64,000 nt of DNA from Pseudoteredinibacter isoporae. GTDB taxonomy: Bacteria > Pseudomonadota > Gammaproteobacteria > Pseudomonadales > Cellvibrionaceae. The position numbers and the translations under genes were made by a program. Of this stretch, positions 45,211 through 54,850 are shown piece by piece (the stretch's first letter is position 1; every line of letters begins with the position of its first letter). The stretch is taken from contig NZ_JAAONY010000002.1 of assembly GCF_011602085.1 (NCBI RefSeq), positions 1,054,001 to 1,118,000 of the forward strand, written 5' to 3'. The notes beneath the pieces were generated by a model, which saw nothing but the letters and a program-made list of their open reading frames with translations, had not been told where the DNA came from and made no database searches.

Positions 45211-45711
45211 ATGAACATCACGAAAACTGTTATTGTCGACAAACCTGCTGATCAGGTTTGGGATTTGATCGCACATCAATTTGATAAGGCCCATTTGTGG
45301 ATGGGGCCGATTAAAGATTCTGTGGCACTGGGGGAAGGTCATGGCCTCGCGGGTGCCCCAATGGAGGGGCGAATGTGTGATCTGACCGACAACCCCAACG
45401 GCGCCAAGGCAAAGGAAATCATTACGCACTTCAGTGAACAGGATAAGAGCCTGACCTTTGATGTGTTTCCGGTAAATAATCCTGCGATTATTCCGATTAA
45501 GCAAAATACCGTTCAAATGTCGGTACATACCATTAACAGTGGTCAAAGTGAAGTTGTTTGGATAGCTTCACCGCAAATAAAAACATTGGCTTATCCGTTT
45601 TACCCTCTGTTGCGCCTGATTTTTCCCGTCGCTTTTGGCAAACTACTGCAAGGATTAAAGGACTATGCCGAAACCCATTTGCCAGAGCAGAAGATGTCCC
45701 TGGCCAGCTAA
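45211..45711 (+). CDS. SRPBCC family protein (polyketide cyclase/START-like)
   Basis: The ATG at 45211 follows GGAGAG; 166 residues. The upstream frame back to 45049 is AT-rich and not part of the gene. Fold signature: NITKTVIVDKPADQVWDLIAH at the start, VVWIASPQI in the middle strands and the long C-terminal helix (FGKLLQGLKDYAETHL). SRPBCC proteins bind hydrophobic ligands. It lies 32 bases before an AraC/GyrI-like regulator and is probably co-transcribed with it. Confidence 0.8.
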   Translation: MNITKTVIVDKPADQVWDLIAHQFDKAHLWMGPIKDSVALGEGHGLAGAPMEGRMCDLTDNPNGAKAKEIITHFSEQDKSLTFDVFPVNNPAIIPIKQNTVQMSVHTINSGQSEVVWIASPQIKTLAYPFYPLLRLIFPVAFGKLLQGLKDYAETHLPEQKMSLAS

Positions 45712-45743
45712 ATCAACCCGCGTTTGAAATGAGGACAAGTGAG

Positions 45744-46598
45744 ATGCAGCGTTTCTTCAAAAGCATTGAATACATCGAGGCACATTTACACGAGAAGATC
45801 AGTGTCCATGATATTGCCGCTGCTTCACATTATTCAACCTATCACTACAGCAGGGTGTTTAAAGCGTTGGTTGGGGATACTCCGAAAGAATATTTACGAA
45901 AGCGACGCTTGACCTTGGCAGCCAAACGTTTACTGACCGACGAGGTGGGCATCCTTGAATTGGCCATTGAAAGCCAGTTCGATTCCCAGGAAGCGTTCAC
46001 GCGAGCTTTTAAGTCGCTCTTCAATATGACGCCCGCTCAATATCGTAAGATCAATGAGCCATTCCGTCTGCTGTATAAAAACCCGTTCAATGAGCAGGAT
46101 ATGGATTACCTGCAGAACCGAGTGAGTATGGAACCGGAAATTATCGAGCACCCGGCCATGAAAATTGTTGGCATCGCGACACAATATGATGATGGTGACT
46201 TGAGCCTGCCCAAACTCTGGTCGGCTTTTCGCCCTTATCGTGACAGCATTCCCAATCGAGTCGGGAAGGATTTTTTTGGCATCTATGAATCCTATGAAGA
46301 ATCCGGAGACGAAATCCGATTTACGTACATCTGTTCAGCCCAGGTTGCCCATTTTGAAGAAGTACCAGAGGGAATGATTAGCCGAGAGCTGGATGCTCAA
46401 ACTTATGCGCGCTTCACCCATACAGGCCCCATTGCTAATCTGGAACATACGCTGCGTTATATCTGGGGCAGCTGGCTACCCAAAAGCAATTACGAGTATG
46501 CTGACAAACCCGATTTTGAACTGTTACCGGCCGGCTTTAACGATGCCGATCCAGAGAATGTGATTTACTTGAATATTCCTGTGAGGCTTAAATCCTGA
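45744..46598 (+). CDS. AraC-type regulator with GyrI-like ligand domain
   Basis: ATG at 45744 has GAGG 9 bases upstream (ATG at 45729 also possible); 284 residues. The AraC HTH domain is at the N-terminus (ISVHDIAAASHYSTYHYSRVF, then EVGILELAIESQFDSQEAFTRAF). The C-terminal half is a GyrI/Rob-like effector domain (PAMKIVGIATQYDDGD, YARFTHTGPIANLEHT). Layout as in Rob or MarA-like SoxS relatives with added sensing domain. Likely controls the preceding SRPBCC gene in response to small hydrophobic compounds. Confidence 0.88.
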   Translation: MQRFFKSIEYIEAHLHEKISVHDIAAASHYSTYHYSRVFKALVGDTPKEYLRKRRLTLAAKRLLTDEVGILELAIESQFDSQEAFTRAFKSLFNMTPAQYRKINEPFRLLYKNPFNEQDMDYLQNRVSMEPEIIEHPAMKIVGIATQYDDGDLSLPKLWSAFRPYRDSIPNRVGKDFFGIYESYEESGDEIRFTYICSAQVAHFEEVPEGMISRELDAQTYARFTHTGPIANLEHTLRYIWGSWLPKSNYEYADKPDFELLPAGFNDADPENVIYLNIPVRLKS

Positions 46599-46789
46599 TT
46601 TAACTAACAATAAGTTCGGAATGGAACTCGACACTCAACTTAGTTTCTGTAAAACGACTCGCGATCACTGTTCTGGTCAATTCAACAATACAGTGTCGAC
46701 ACTTGGCGCTTAACTGTACATGTAACGCCGACAGTTAATGAAATACTATCCCCTGAATACACAAACCATTTGAGAATAAGGGGAAAATC

Positions 46790-48193
46790 GTGTCCAGATC
46801 ACTTCGCGATCGCATGTTTCAGGAGATGCAAGACAAAGACATCTTTGAGCAAGCTCGTGATTATGCTTATGAATATGCGAACACGGTTCAAGAGAGAACG
46901 GTGTTTCCATCCAGTAAAACCCTCGAACAACTCAAGGAACTGGATGGGCAGATGCCATCAGCCCCCGGTAATCCCCAACACCTTCTTGAAGAGCTTCATC
47001 GCTTCGGGTCACCTGCGACCGTTGCTCAAACAGGTGGGCGTTATTTTGGGTTGGTGAATGGTGGCGTTATTCCGGCCTCTCTTGCGGCACGTTGGTTATC
47101 CGATTTCTGGGACCAGAACACACCTCTTTATGTCACGTCGCCGGTTGTGTCTCAGTTGGAACACACAACCGAACGCTGGCTTAAACGGCTGCTCGGGCTT
47201 CCCGATGCAATCGTTGCCGGTTTTGTCAGTGGTAGTTCAATGGCCATACTCTGCGGTCTGGCCGCAGGCCGATATCGTTTGTTCAAAAATCAGGGGTGGG
47301 ACATTAACGAGCAAGGATTTTGCGGTGCACCCAAAATCAACATTGTTGCCGGACGACACGCACATGGCACAGTAATCAAAGCGGCTGCTCTTCTGGGCTT
47401 TGGCGTTGCCAATATTCAGTGGGTTGATTGTGATGATCAGGGGAGAATAGACATTGATAAAATCCCACCTCTTGATCAGCAAACCCTGCTGATTCTCCAG
47501 GCAGGCAATGTTAATTCCGGCGCTTTCGATGATTTTTCAATTATTTGTAAGAGAGCGAAAGAAGCCGGCAGCTGGGTACACGTCGACGGTGCGTTTGGCT
47601 TATGGGCAGCAGCGAGTGAGCGACTAAAACATCTGACTCAAGGTATGGAAGATGCGAACTCTTTTTCGGTGGATGGTCATAAAACACTGAACACGCCTTA
47701 CGACAATGGCATTGTCCTGTGTAATGATGAGGATGCCCTGGTCAAGGCTCTGCAGGCTTCCGGCTCGTACATTCTGTATAACGAAAAACGCGACGGTATG
47801 ATGTACACACCGGAAATGTCTCGCCGAGCGCGTGTCGTGGAACTCTGGGCAGCCCTGAAATATCTGGGCGAATCGGGTGTTGATGAACTGGTCTATGGTC
47901 TGCACGAAAAAGCGGTAGAGTTTAGCCTGGCGCTTGAAGAGGAAGGCTTTCAAATTCTCAATAAGGTTGTATTCAATCAAATTCTTGTTGGCTTTAAAGA
48001 TGATCACTGCACGCATCGGATAATTGAACACATTCAACGTTCAGGAGAATGCTGGGTAGGGGGCGGTTCCTGGGAAGATAAAGCAGTCATCCGTATCAGC
48101 GTTTGCTCATGGGCGACCACCAAAGAGGATATTGCTCGATCGGTAAGAGCTTTTGTAGCCGCCAGGGATGCCGTGCCAGGAGCTAGCCCCTAA
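46790..48193 (+). CDS. PLP-dependent group II decarboxylase family protein
   Basis: GTG start with AAGGGG upstream; 467 residues. Group II decarboxylase features: GFVSGSSMAILCGLAAG, the His stacking on PLP in AGRHAHGTVIKAA, the Asp in VHVDGAFGLWAA, and the PLP lysine in FSVDGHKTLNTPYDNG. Substrates of the family include aromatic amino acids, Glu and diaminobutyrate; none is indicated here. Stands apart from an SDR gene downstream with an RNA-hairpin-rich gap between. Confidence 0.87.
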   Translation: MSRSLRDRMFQEMQDKDIFEQARDYAYEYANTVQERTVFPSSKTLEQLKELDGQMPSAPGNPQHLLEELHRFGSPATVAQTGGRYFGLVNGGVIPASLAARWLSDFWDQNTPLYVTSPVVSQLEHTTERWLKRLLGLPDAIVAGFVSGSSMAILCGLAAGRYRLFKNQGWDINEQGFCGAPKINIVAGRHAHGTVIKAAALLGFGVANIQWVDCDDQGRIDIDKIPPLDQQTLLILQAGNVNSGAFDDFSIICKRAKEAGSWVHVDGAFGLWAAASERLKHLTQGMEDANSFSVDGHKTLNTPYDNGIVLCNDEDALVKALQASGSYILYNEKRDGMMYTPEMSRRARVVELWAALKYLGESGVDELVYGLHEKAVEFSLALEEEGFQILNKVVFNQILVGFKDDHCTHRIIEHIQRSGECWVGGGSWEDKAVIRISVCSWATTKEDIARSVRAFVAARDAVPGASP

Positions 48194-48219
48194 ATCGCAA
48201 GAAATATCAAAAACCGCAC

Positions 48220-48285
48220 AAAGCCTTTTATTACGCTGTATCTGGATTGCCGTAAGGCGTAACGGATGAGAATGTAAAAGGCTTT
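48220..48285 (+). promoter_or_regulatory. Nested hairpin leader covering the ribosome site of the SDR gene
   Basis: Outer arms AAAGCCTTTTA (48220-48230) and TAAAAGGCTTT (48275-48285) are perfect complements. Directly inside, TTACGC (48231-48236) pairs with GCGTAA (48257-48262). The putative ribosome site AAAGG lies in the outer right arm, 7 bases from the ATG at 48289, so folding would hide it. Alternatively the stem serves as a terminator for the decarboxylase. Confidence 0.5.
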
Positions 48286-48288
48286 ATT

Positions 48289-49203
48289 ATGATTGAAAGT
48301 GTATTCATCACTGGCGCAAACGCCGGTTTAGGCAAAGAAGCCGCCCGCCAACTGGCAGAAAAGCCCGGCATTAAGAAAATTTATCTGGGCTGTCGAAACC
48401 CCAGGAAAGCCCAAGACGCTAAAAAGGAACTGGAGCAAGCCACCGGAAAACGAATTTTCGAAATATTAACCATTGACGTCAGCGACTTAAAATCCGTACG
48501 CAGAGCTGCCGAAACACTCCCGGCAAGTGTTGATGCCCTGATCATGAATGCCGGAGGAACCGGAGGGCAAGGTTTCAATCAGCTGAATTCAGATGGCGTC
48601 ACCCGGATCTTTGCCGTCAACCTATTAGGCCATGCAGTGCTGACAGAGGAATTGTTGAAAGCCAACAAACTTAAACAGGTCGCTCTGTATGCCGGCTCTG
48701 AAGCGGCCCGAGGGGTAGAAGAAATGGGCATGAAGCGCCCCGCCCTGAAAAGTTCATCCATTGAAGAGTTTGTGTCTATCGGCAATGGCTCTTTTTATGG
48801 TCCCACCAAGGACGCCACCACACCCTATGGTCCAATCAAATACATGGCGGCCTTGTGGATGTCCGCTATGGCTCGCCAACATACTCAAATTCGTTTTGTG
48901 ACCATGAGCCCCGGAGCAACCACAGGCACTGAAGGATTCAATACCTTGCCGCCTCTCAAACGTTATGTCATGAAGGGTATGATGCAAGTTATGCTGATGC
49001 TCGGAAAGGTTCATAAAGTCGAAACCGGCGCACAACGCTATCTGGATGGTTTGTTTAACCCAAGGTATAAAAGCGGTGCTTTCTACGCCAGCAAGAAAGG
49101 TTTAACCGGGCCTGTAGGTGAGCAAGGGAAGATATTCTCTGATATTAACAATGAGACGTATCAGGATAATGCCTATATGGCAATTCAGCGTTTTTTGAAG
49201 TAG
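48289..49203 (+). CDS. SDR family protein (protochlorophyllide reductase-like)
   Basis: A 304-residue extended-type SDR. Motifs: ITGANAGLGKEAARQLA, NAGG in place of NNAG (MNAGGTGG), catalytic pair in YGPIK (YxxxK), and MSPGATTG after the active site. The C-terminus carries extra hydrophobic helices (KGMMQVMLMLGK). The family reduces or oxidises diverse carbonyls and retinol-like lipids. Its leader holds a strong nested hairpin. Confidence 0.82.
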   Translation: MIESVFITGANAGLGKEAARQLAEKPGIKKIYLGCRNPRKAQDAKKELEQATGKRIFEILTIDVSDLKSVRRAAETLPASVDALIMNAGGTGGQGFNQLNSDGVTRIFAVNLLGHAVLTEELLKANKLKQVALYAGSEAARGVEEMGMKRPALKSSSIEEFVSIGNGSFYGPTKDATTPYGPIKYMAALWMSAMARQHTQIRFVTMSPGATTGTEGFNTLPPLKRYVMKGMMQVMLMLGKVHKVETGAQRYLDGLFNPRYKSGAFYASKKGLTGPVGEQGKIFSDINNETYQDNAYMAIQRFLK

Positions 49204-49321
49204 CCTTAGAATCACGCCGCAACGATACATTGGTAAAATTCATATAAAATGTAGTTGGATGATAGCGTATCATCTATCAAATCCAAAAAACTGGTTTTCA
49301 TAGATATAAGGACTCAGATCA

Positions 49322-49873
49322 ATGTATCGCCTATCCACAAGGACTGTAGCCACGCTCTCATTAGCCTTAGTTCTTGCAAGCCATAACTCATTTTCATCCA
49401 ATAGCTGCACTCCAGAGGAAATTGGCTTAACAGCTGAGTCCTCAAATGCAGAAATGTTATTCTACACAGGAACATGTCACTATCGAAATGAGGATTTCAT
49501 TGCTGCAGGAGAAAACTGGAAGAAACTGATTTCCTTAAACAGCGTCGATGAGAGCCTAGAAGAACTCAAAGTAACCGCTCACAATAATCTAGGTTACTTA
49601 ATGTTCTTCGGCCTTGGTTTTAAAATGGATAAAGAACAAGCAATAGAACATTGGGTATATGCTTTAAGTAAAGGAAATGAAGAATCAGAATTTCATCTAT
49701 GCCATGCCAGAGCAGATTCAAGACAGCCAACATATGATCATTTAAAAGCCATAGTTCATTGTGAAAGCGCAAAACTCATTTATGGCCGTAAACCAAACCC
49801 AGATGAAAGTGAGCAACAGGTGTTAAGTGTCATTGATGAATATTTGGACTTACTAGCGCAACAAATACCTTAG
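49322..49873 (+). CDS. Exported Sel1/TPR-like small protein
   Basis: A 183-residue protein with AAGGA upstream. Signal peptide region TVATLSLALVLASHNSFSS; likely cleaved near residue 27. The mature part has TPR/Sel1-like helices (HNNLGYLMFFGLGFKMDKEQAIEHWVYAL with the typical A-x-x-x-W pattern) and three or four Cys that may form disulfides. AT-rich compared to neighbours. Function unknown; repeats of this kind bind partner proteins. Confidence 0.7.
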   Translation: MYRLSTRTVATLSLALVLASHNSFSSNSCTPEEIGLTAESSNAEMLFYTGTCHYRNEDFIAAGENWKKLISLNSVDESLEELKVTAHNNLGYLMFFGLGFKMDKEQAIEHWVYALSKGNEESEFHLCHARADSRQPTYDHLKAIVHCESAKLIYGRKPNPDESEQQVLSVIDEYLDLLAQQIP

Positions 49874-50035
49874 GCAGAACTTAGCAAACTATTTTAAAAA
49901 CTCATATCTATGTATAGAAATCATGCAATCAATAGGCGATTTACTGTTTCAGTGCAATACATCAGATAGCTGATAATTTTAAACGCTATTTCCTAACTTT
50001 CCATTTCACCTATAAAAGAATTGACCACTATAACT

Positions 50036-50674
50036 CTAGCGACTTAAGCTCAACACCTCACCCAAACTCATCCTTTCCTCCCCGCCCATATAACTCATCT
50101 GGGCCAGAAACAGTTCGGCGGTTGCGAGGGCATCGGTCAGGGCATTGTGGGCCTTGTAAGTGGGCAGGTGGTAGCGTTCGCGGCATTGATTCAAACGCAG
50201 TGAATTAGCAACAGCTTGCCCTTGGCGATTGCGACGCTGATACTCGATGCGCATGGTATCAACCGCAAGCAAGCTGCTGTAACTGTTGTCGTGTTTCGCC
50301 AGGAAGGCAAGGTCCAGGCTGGCATGGTGGAGAAGTAAAACCCGGCCCTGTCGTGCCTGATGCAGTTCTGCCAAAGCCTCTTCCATGGTGTGGCCATCGT
50401 CGGTATCACAATCTCGAATGCCGTGGATAATCGCGCTGTCACCGACGCCGGAATGTTCACTGATCAGACAATGGCGCCCCTCGCCCGGGCATATAAAACC
50501 CTCAATGATGGGTACATAACCAATGCTGAGAATATCACCACTTTGAGGGTCGAGAGACGTCAGCTCCAGGTCCAGCGCCAGAAATTCCAATTCCCGGAAA
50601 TCTTTATTCAGGGCTTTTACAAACCAGTCTTCTTGACCTCTCCCCAGAGAAAGTCGGTTAAGCCACTGAAACAT
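50036..50674 (-). CDS. 3'-5' exonuclease, DnaQ-like (DEDD)
   Basis: A 212-residue exonuclease domain protein. ExoI motif ALDLELTSLDP (Asp-x-Glu), ExoII near LLLHHASLDLAFL (Asp), ExoIII near AHNALTDALATAELFLAQ (His, Asp). It is not the polymerase III subunit by context. Start overlaps the stop of the cNMP/CBS/DUF294 gene by 1 base (TAATG). This pair commonly sits next to actP in gammaproteobacteria. Substrate unknown. Confidence 0.88.
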   Translation of the reverse strand: MFQWLNRLSLGRGQEDWFVKALNKDFRELEFLALDLELTSLDPQSGDILSIGYVPIIEGFICPGEGRHCLISEHSGVGDSAIIHGIRDCDTDDGHTMEEALAELHQARQGRVLLLHHASLDLAFLAKHDNSYSSLLAVDTMRIEYQRRNRQGQAVANSLRLNQCRERYHLPTYKAHNALTDALATAELFLAQMSYMGGEERMSLGEVLSLSR

Positions 50675-52548
50675 TACATCATGCCTCGGGTAAATTTCAG
50701 TTTAAGCCCGGACTGACTGCGACTGACCACATCAAAGGCATCCTTCAGTTGGTGGCGGGATAGACTGGAGACGTCTTCCGGGCTGAGATAATTATCAGGT
50801 TTCTCTCCAGCGGCCATTTTCCGTCCTTGATGCTCCAGGCGCAAGTGAGAGATAAATTCATAGGCATCGCATAAATCTCGGGCATCTTTTAATGCCAGCA
50901 TTTTTCCCTGGGAAATTTGTTGCAACCTTTTGAGTGTATTGACTTCTTTACAGCCTGTCGCCAGTGCATAAATGCGAGCAATATCAGTAACCGGCATCAC
51001 ACCTCGCAGTTTCATATCGAAGGTATTTTTGTGTTCACCATCGCGGGTTAGCACAAACTTTTTGAAAAAACTGAGCGGTGGTGTTAGCTGCAACGCATTA
51101 TGTGTCAGGCTCGCCAGAAAGATGCTGTTCCCCTGGCAACGTTCGAGTACAGAATCTTGCAGCTCCTCAAACAGCGGCTCTTCCCCATAAATCATTCGCA
51201 TATCGAAAAAGATACTGGAATGCATCAAAGCTTTTGGTGAAGGCTGATCGATCCAGCGGAAAAAACAGGCCTGCCATTTTTCCAACGGCTGGCGCCAGCG
51301 ATCCGTGGTGGCCATAATATCGCCCGGACAATACACATAGCCACACTCATTCAAACCATCACATACGTAGCTGGCCAGAGCCTTAAAATAGGTATCGTGT
51401 TCAGGTTTTACCTTATTGGACAGCAGCAAACCGTTATCCTGATCAGACTTTGCCGACTGCTCCTGACGCCCTTGGGAACCAAAAGCCAGCCAAACAAAGG
51501 GGACAGGTGGCTCTCCCAACTGCTCAATCGCTTGATGGATAAGTTGTCGTGTAATGGCGTCGGTCACGGTCGTCACTACCCTGCCCACTTCTTCTGCCCG
51601 GGCATCGCGGGCAATCATATTGCGCAGCAAGGTTGGAATGTCTCTGGCAATTTGAACTAACCCTGCCCGATCTTTTACCCGGCTGGCTTCGCCAATCAGA
51701 TAGACCGGTTCGGAGCGCTGATGCTTAATCACATCAGTAGCCGTCAAAATACCTTTGATCTGCCCTTTACCTGAGGCATCGAGATCAATCACGGGCAAGT
51801 GATGAATATTATGCGTCGACATAATCATCAATGCTTCAAAGAGCATAGCATCGTGGGCAACGGTAATCGGGTCGGTGGTCATGACTTCAGCGACGGGCAC
51901 ATCAAAATTTAAGCCCGCTGCAACCACCCGGGAACGTAAATCACGATCGGTCAGCACACCGCACAGGCCTTCTTCGGTAACCACCAACAGGCTGGATACC
52001 CGCTCTTCGGTCATCTTCCCGGCCGCTTCACGAACGGAAGCCATCGTATGAATGGTAATGGGTGAACGACTAATAACATCAGCTACCGTTTCAGTCAGTT
52101 GAGAGTTGCGCTCTTTAAAACGCACAGCCTGCCGTAAGCGCTTGGCATGGGCTTGATTAAAGAAGCGATCGAAGATGCGGTTTTCCCGTCGTAAGCTCTG
52201 AAAGGTCGTTTCATCAATTTGATACAACAAGCCGTCTTCCAGAACCACACAATGGTTGGTGACCTTATGGCCGGTCAGCAGAGATGGAAAACCGAAATAA
52301 CCACCCACATCCACTTGATCAACCAACGCATTGTTTTGATCCCGGATTTCAAACGCGCCGCTGCGCACTATAAACAAGCGGGGGTTTTCTTCCTGGAATA
52401 AATTGGGCGTAGTGCCCTGTCGGTGATAGGCAATTTTCACAGCCTTGGCGGCACGTTGCAGAAGTGCATCTTCAAGATGATCAAAAGGAACGCAATCCAA
52501 AAGGAATTGTTCTATTTCCTGCACTTCAATTGAGCTTTCTTCACTCAT
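50674..52548 (-). CDS. cNMP-binding / CBS / DUF294 nucleotidyltransferase-like protein
   Basis: A 624-residue signalling protein. Residues about 10-130: cyclic nucleotide-binding-like domain. About 150-285: two CBS motifs (ITIHTMASVREAAGKMTEERV and DPITVAHDAMLFEALMIMS). About 300-430: DUF294 nucleotidyltransferase-like domain with GSQGRQEQSAKSDQDNG, the GS...DxD motif of GlnD-type enzymes. The last part is a DUF294 C-terminal helical domain. Probable nucleotide or energy sensor linked to acetate uptake. GGAG lies 6 bases before the ATG. Confidence 0.88.
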   Translation of the reverse strand: MSEESSIEVQEIEQFLLDCVPFDHLEDALLQRAAKAVKIAYHRQGTTPNLFQEENPRLFIVRSGAFEIRDQNNALVDQVDVGGYFGFPSLLTGHKVTNHCVVLEDGLLYQIDETTFQSLRRENRIFDRFFNQAHAKRLRQAVRFKERNSQLTETVADVISRSPITIHTMASVREAAGKMTEERVSSLLVVTEEGLCGVLTDRDLRSRVVAAGLNFDVPVAEVMTTDPITVAHDAMLFEALMIMSTHNIHHLPVIDLDASGKGQIKGILTATDVIKHQRSEPVYLIGEASRVKDRAGLVQIARDIPTLLRNMIARDARAEEVGRVVTTVTDAITRQLIHQAIEQLGEPPVPFVWLAFGSQGRQEQSAKSDQDNGLLLSNKVKPEHDTYFKALASYVCDGLNECGYVYCPGDIMATTDRWRQPLEKWQACFFRWIDQPSPKALMHSSIFFDMRMIYGEEPLFEELQDSVLERCQGNSIFLASLTHNALQLTPPLSFFKKFVLTRDGEHKNTFDMKLRGVMPVTDIARIYALATGCKEVNTLKRLQQISQGKMLALKDARDLCDAYEFISHLRLEHQGRKMAAGEKPDNYLSPEDVSSLSRHQLKDAFDVVSRSQSGLKLKFTRGMM

Positions 52549-52569
52549 ATCGACTCCTTGCCCTGAAAC

Positions 52570-52615
52570 AAAAAAAGCAACTTACTCTAGTCGGTTTGGG
52601 GGAAGAGTAAGTTGC
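52570..52615 (-). terminator. Terminator of the actP transcript
   Basis: 12-bp perfect stem, arms GCAACTTACTCT (52577-52588) and AGAGTAAGTTGC (52604-52615); on the - strand it is followed by seven T. It lies in the gap after actP and separates it from the DUF294 gene. Confidence 0.85.
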
Positions 52616-52753
52616 CAAAGTGCGGTTGGGAACCGTACATTCGCAGATAAATTGTGACTGACGTTCAATTTACTGTGTTGCGATACCTCAAATAAGCATA
52701 AAAATTAACAAAGAGAATAATCAGCCGGGGCGCACCCCGGCATTCATCAGGTC

Positions 52754-54457
52754 TTAGTGGTCGTGGGCTACACCGGCACCTTTCGGGAAGCGGATGCTCT
52801 CTACCAGCTCCTGTACTTCAATCGGAGTAGATGGGGTCATGCGGCTTACGACAATGGAAACCACAAAGTTCAACATCATACCCAGGGTACCAATACCTTC
52901 TGGCGACACACCGAACCACCAGTTGTCGGCATTGTTCGCCGCCGGATCGACAAACTTGAAGTAAACAATGTAAGCCGTGGTAAACAACACACCGGTTACC
53001 ATGCCAGCAATGGCGCCTTCTTTGTTCATCGATTTGGTGAAGATACCCAAAATAATCGCCGGGAAGAAAGAGGCTGCTGCCAATCCGAAGGCGAAGGCCA
53101 CTACCTGTGCCACAAAGCCGGGCGGATAGATTCCGAGTAATCCCGACAGGACAATGGCAGTGGCGGCGGCAATCCGGGCAAACATCAACTCCTTCTTGTC
53201 GCTGATATCCGGCGCCAAATCCCGTTTCAATAAATCATGCGATATCGATGTCGATATCACCAATAGCAAGCCTGCGGAGGTTGAAAGCGCCGCGGCAATA
53301 CCACCGGCAGCCACCAATGCAATAACCCAGGCGGGCAGATCGGCAATTTCCGGGTTCGCCAACACAATGATGTCACGGTCGACTTTCATTTCGTTGCGCT
53401 CATCACCGGAGTAGAACATCTTGCCGTCGTTGTTCTTATCTTCCCAGCTGATCAGACCAGTTCGTTCCCAGTTCTTGATCCAGCTTGGCGCTTTCGCGTA
53501 TTCCGTACCTGTCGCTTCCGGCCCATTAATGGTGTTCACCATATTCACTCGGGCGAAGGTCGCTACGGCAGGTGCTGTGGTGTACAGGAAGGCAATGAAC
53601 AACAGCGCCCAACCGGCCGACTTACGTGCATCACGTACCTTAGGTACAGTGAAGAAGCGCACAATCACGTGAGGCAATCCGGCAGTACCTACCATCAAGG
53701 CGGCCGTGATAAAGAAGACATCAATCGTCGACTTTGCCCCGCTGGTGTATTCCGTAAAGCCTAACTCACGAGACAGACCATCAAGTTTATCGAGGATAAA
53801 CATATCGGTGCCCGCTTCTTTACCACCAAAACCCAACTGTGGAATCGGATTGCCGGTCATCAGCATGGAGATGAACACTGCCGGCACGGTATAAGCGAAA
53901 ATCAGTACGCAGTACTGGGCAACCTGAGTGTAGGTAATGCCTTTCATACCACCGAGTACTGCGTAGAAGAACACCACGATACCACCGAGAATAACACCGG
54001 TCGTAACTTCTACCTCCAGGAAACGGGAGAAGACCACACCCACGCCACGCATTTGGCCAGCGATGTAAGTAAAGGAAACAAAGATCGCACACAATACCGC
54101 GACGCGACGCGCCATCTGTGAATAGTAACGATCACCGATAAAATCCGGCACGGTAAACTTACCGAATTTACGCAGATACGGCGCGAGGCACAGCGCAAGC
54201 AGCACGTAACCACCTGTCCAGCCCATCAGGTAAACCGAACCATCGTAACCGATAAAAGAAATGATACCGGCCATGGAGATAAACGAGGCCGCACTCATCC
54301 AATCCGCTGCGGTTGCCATACCGTTGGCAACCGGATGCACACCACCGCCAGCGACGTAAAATTCTTTGGTGGAACCCGCGCGGGCCCAAATTGCGATCGC
54401 GATGTACAGTGCGAAACTGGCACCGACAATGATCATGGTTAACACTTGAATACTCAT
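52754..54457 (-). CDS. actP: Cation/acetate symporter
   Basis: A 567-residue sodium:solute symporter (SLC5/SSF) with about 13 helices. SSF features include VHPVANGMATAADWMSAASFISMAG, GYVLLALCLAPYLRKFGKFTVPDFIGDRY and IAAALSTSAGLLLVIS. It co-transports acetate or similar short acids with Na+ or H+. The preceding gene encodes the DUF4212 small subunit 4 bases away, a pairing typical of this branch. Acs and the sensor genes nearby support acetate as substrate. Confidence 0.9.
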   Translation of the reverse strand: MSIQVLTMIIVGASFALYIAIAIWARAGSTKEFYVAGGGVHPVANGMATAADWMSAASFISMAGIISFIGYDGSVYLMGWTGGYVLLALCLAPYLRKFGKFTVPDFIGDRYYSQMARRVAVLCAIFVSFTYIAGQMRGVGVVFSRFLEVEVTTGVILGGIVVFFYAVLGGMKGITYTQVAQYCVLIFAYTVPAVFISMLMTGNPIPQLGFGGKEAGTDMFILDKLDGLSRELGFTEYTSGAKSTIDVFFITAALMVGTAGLPHVIVRFFTVPKVRDARKSAGWALLFIAFLYTTAPAVATFARVNMVNTINGPEATGTEYAKAPSWIKNWERTGLISWEDKNNDGKMFYSGDERNEMKVDRDIIVLANPEIADLPAWVIALVAAGGIAAALSTSAGLLLVISTSISHDLLKRDLAPDISDKKELMFARIAAATAIVLSGLLGIYPPGFVAQVVAFAFGLAAASFFPAIILGIFTKSMNKEGAIAGMVTGVLFTTAYIVYFKFVDPAANNADNWWFGVSPEGIGTLGMMLNFVVSIVVSRMTPSTPIEVQELVESIRFPKGAGVAHDH

Positions 54458-54461
54458 GGTC

Positions 54462-54728
54462 TTAGTCCTCTCTCACGCCATACTTCGCATCGAGCTTGTT
54501 CATCAACCAAACGTAGATAAAGATCAAGCACACGAATACATAAATAGAGCCTTGCTGGGCAAACCAGAAGCCGAGCTTAAAGCCACCCACGCGGATTGCA
54601 TTGAGCTGCTCGACGAACAGAATTCCGCAGCCGAACGAGACCACGAACCACACTGATAACAAAATCAGCATGAGCCGGACATTTTCCGACCAATAGGCTT
54701 TCGCCATATCACCACTTTCAAAAGCCAT
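54462..54728 (-). CDS. DUF4212 sodium/substrate symporter small subunit
   Basis: An 88-residue protein with two transmembrane helices, matching DUF4212: AYWSENVRLMLILLSVWF, then IRVGGFKLGFWFAQQGSIYV and KLDAKYGV at the end. It acts with the large symporter subunit encoded 4 bases downstream. The gene pair starts from a promoter region with a TAGAC-ATTG-GTCTA motif. Confidence 0.9.
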   Translation of the reverse strand: MAFESGDMAKAYWSENVRLMLILLSVWFVVSFGCGILFVEQLNAIRVGGFKLGFWFAQQGSIYVFVCLIFIYVWLMNKLDAKYGVRED

Positions 54729-54822
54729 AACGCTTCCCCCTTTATTGCCCGTTCGGGCGTTTATTGTTTACCGGTTTTGATTCGACCCTGGCAATGTAGC
54801 AAAGCCCGGGTCAAATCGAATC

Positions 54823-54836
54823 TAGACATTGGTCTA
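54823..54836. promoter_or_regulatory. Inverted motif upstream of the symporter operon
   Basis: TAGAC-ATTG-GTCTA, a perfect 5-bp inverted repeat with a 4-base spacer, about 95 bases upstream of the DUF4212 start. Same form as three sites upstream of acs; likely bound by a NarL-type response regulator such as the CrbR/ErdR-like protein encoded at 58855. Confidence 0.6.
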
Positions 54837-54850
54837 TTGAATCACTCTAC

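Noticed and set aside
45558-45743. N-terminal extension of the AraC/GyrI-like regulator
   Set aside because: It overlaps the SRPBCC gene in another frame, and the HTH domain begins just after the ATG at 45744.
54747-54758. Hairpin GCCCGTTCGGGC as porin terminator
   Set aside because: No T-run on the minus strand and it lies in the promoter region of the symporter operon; the stem is short.
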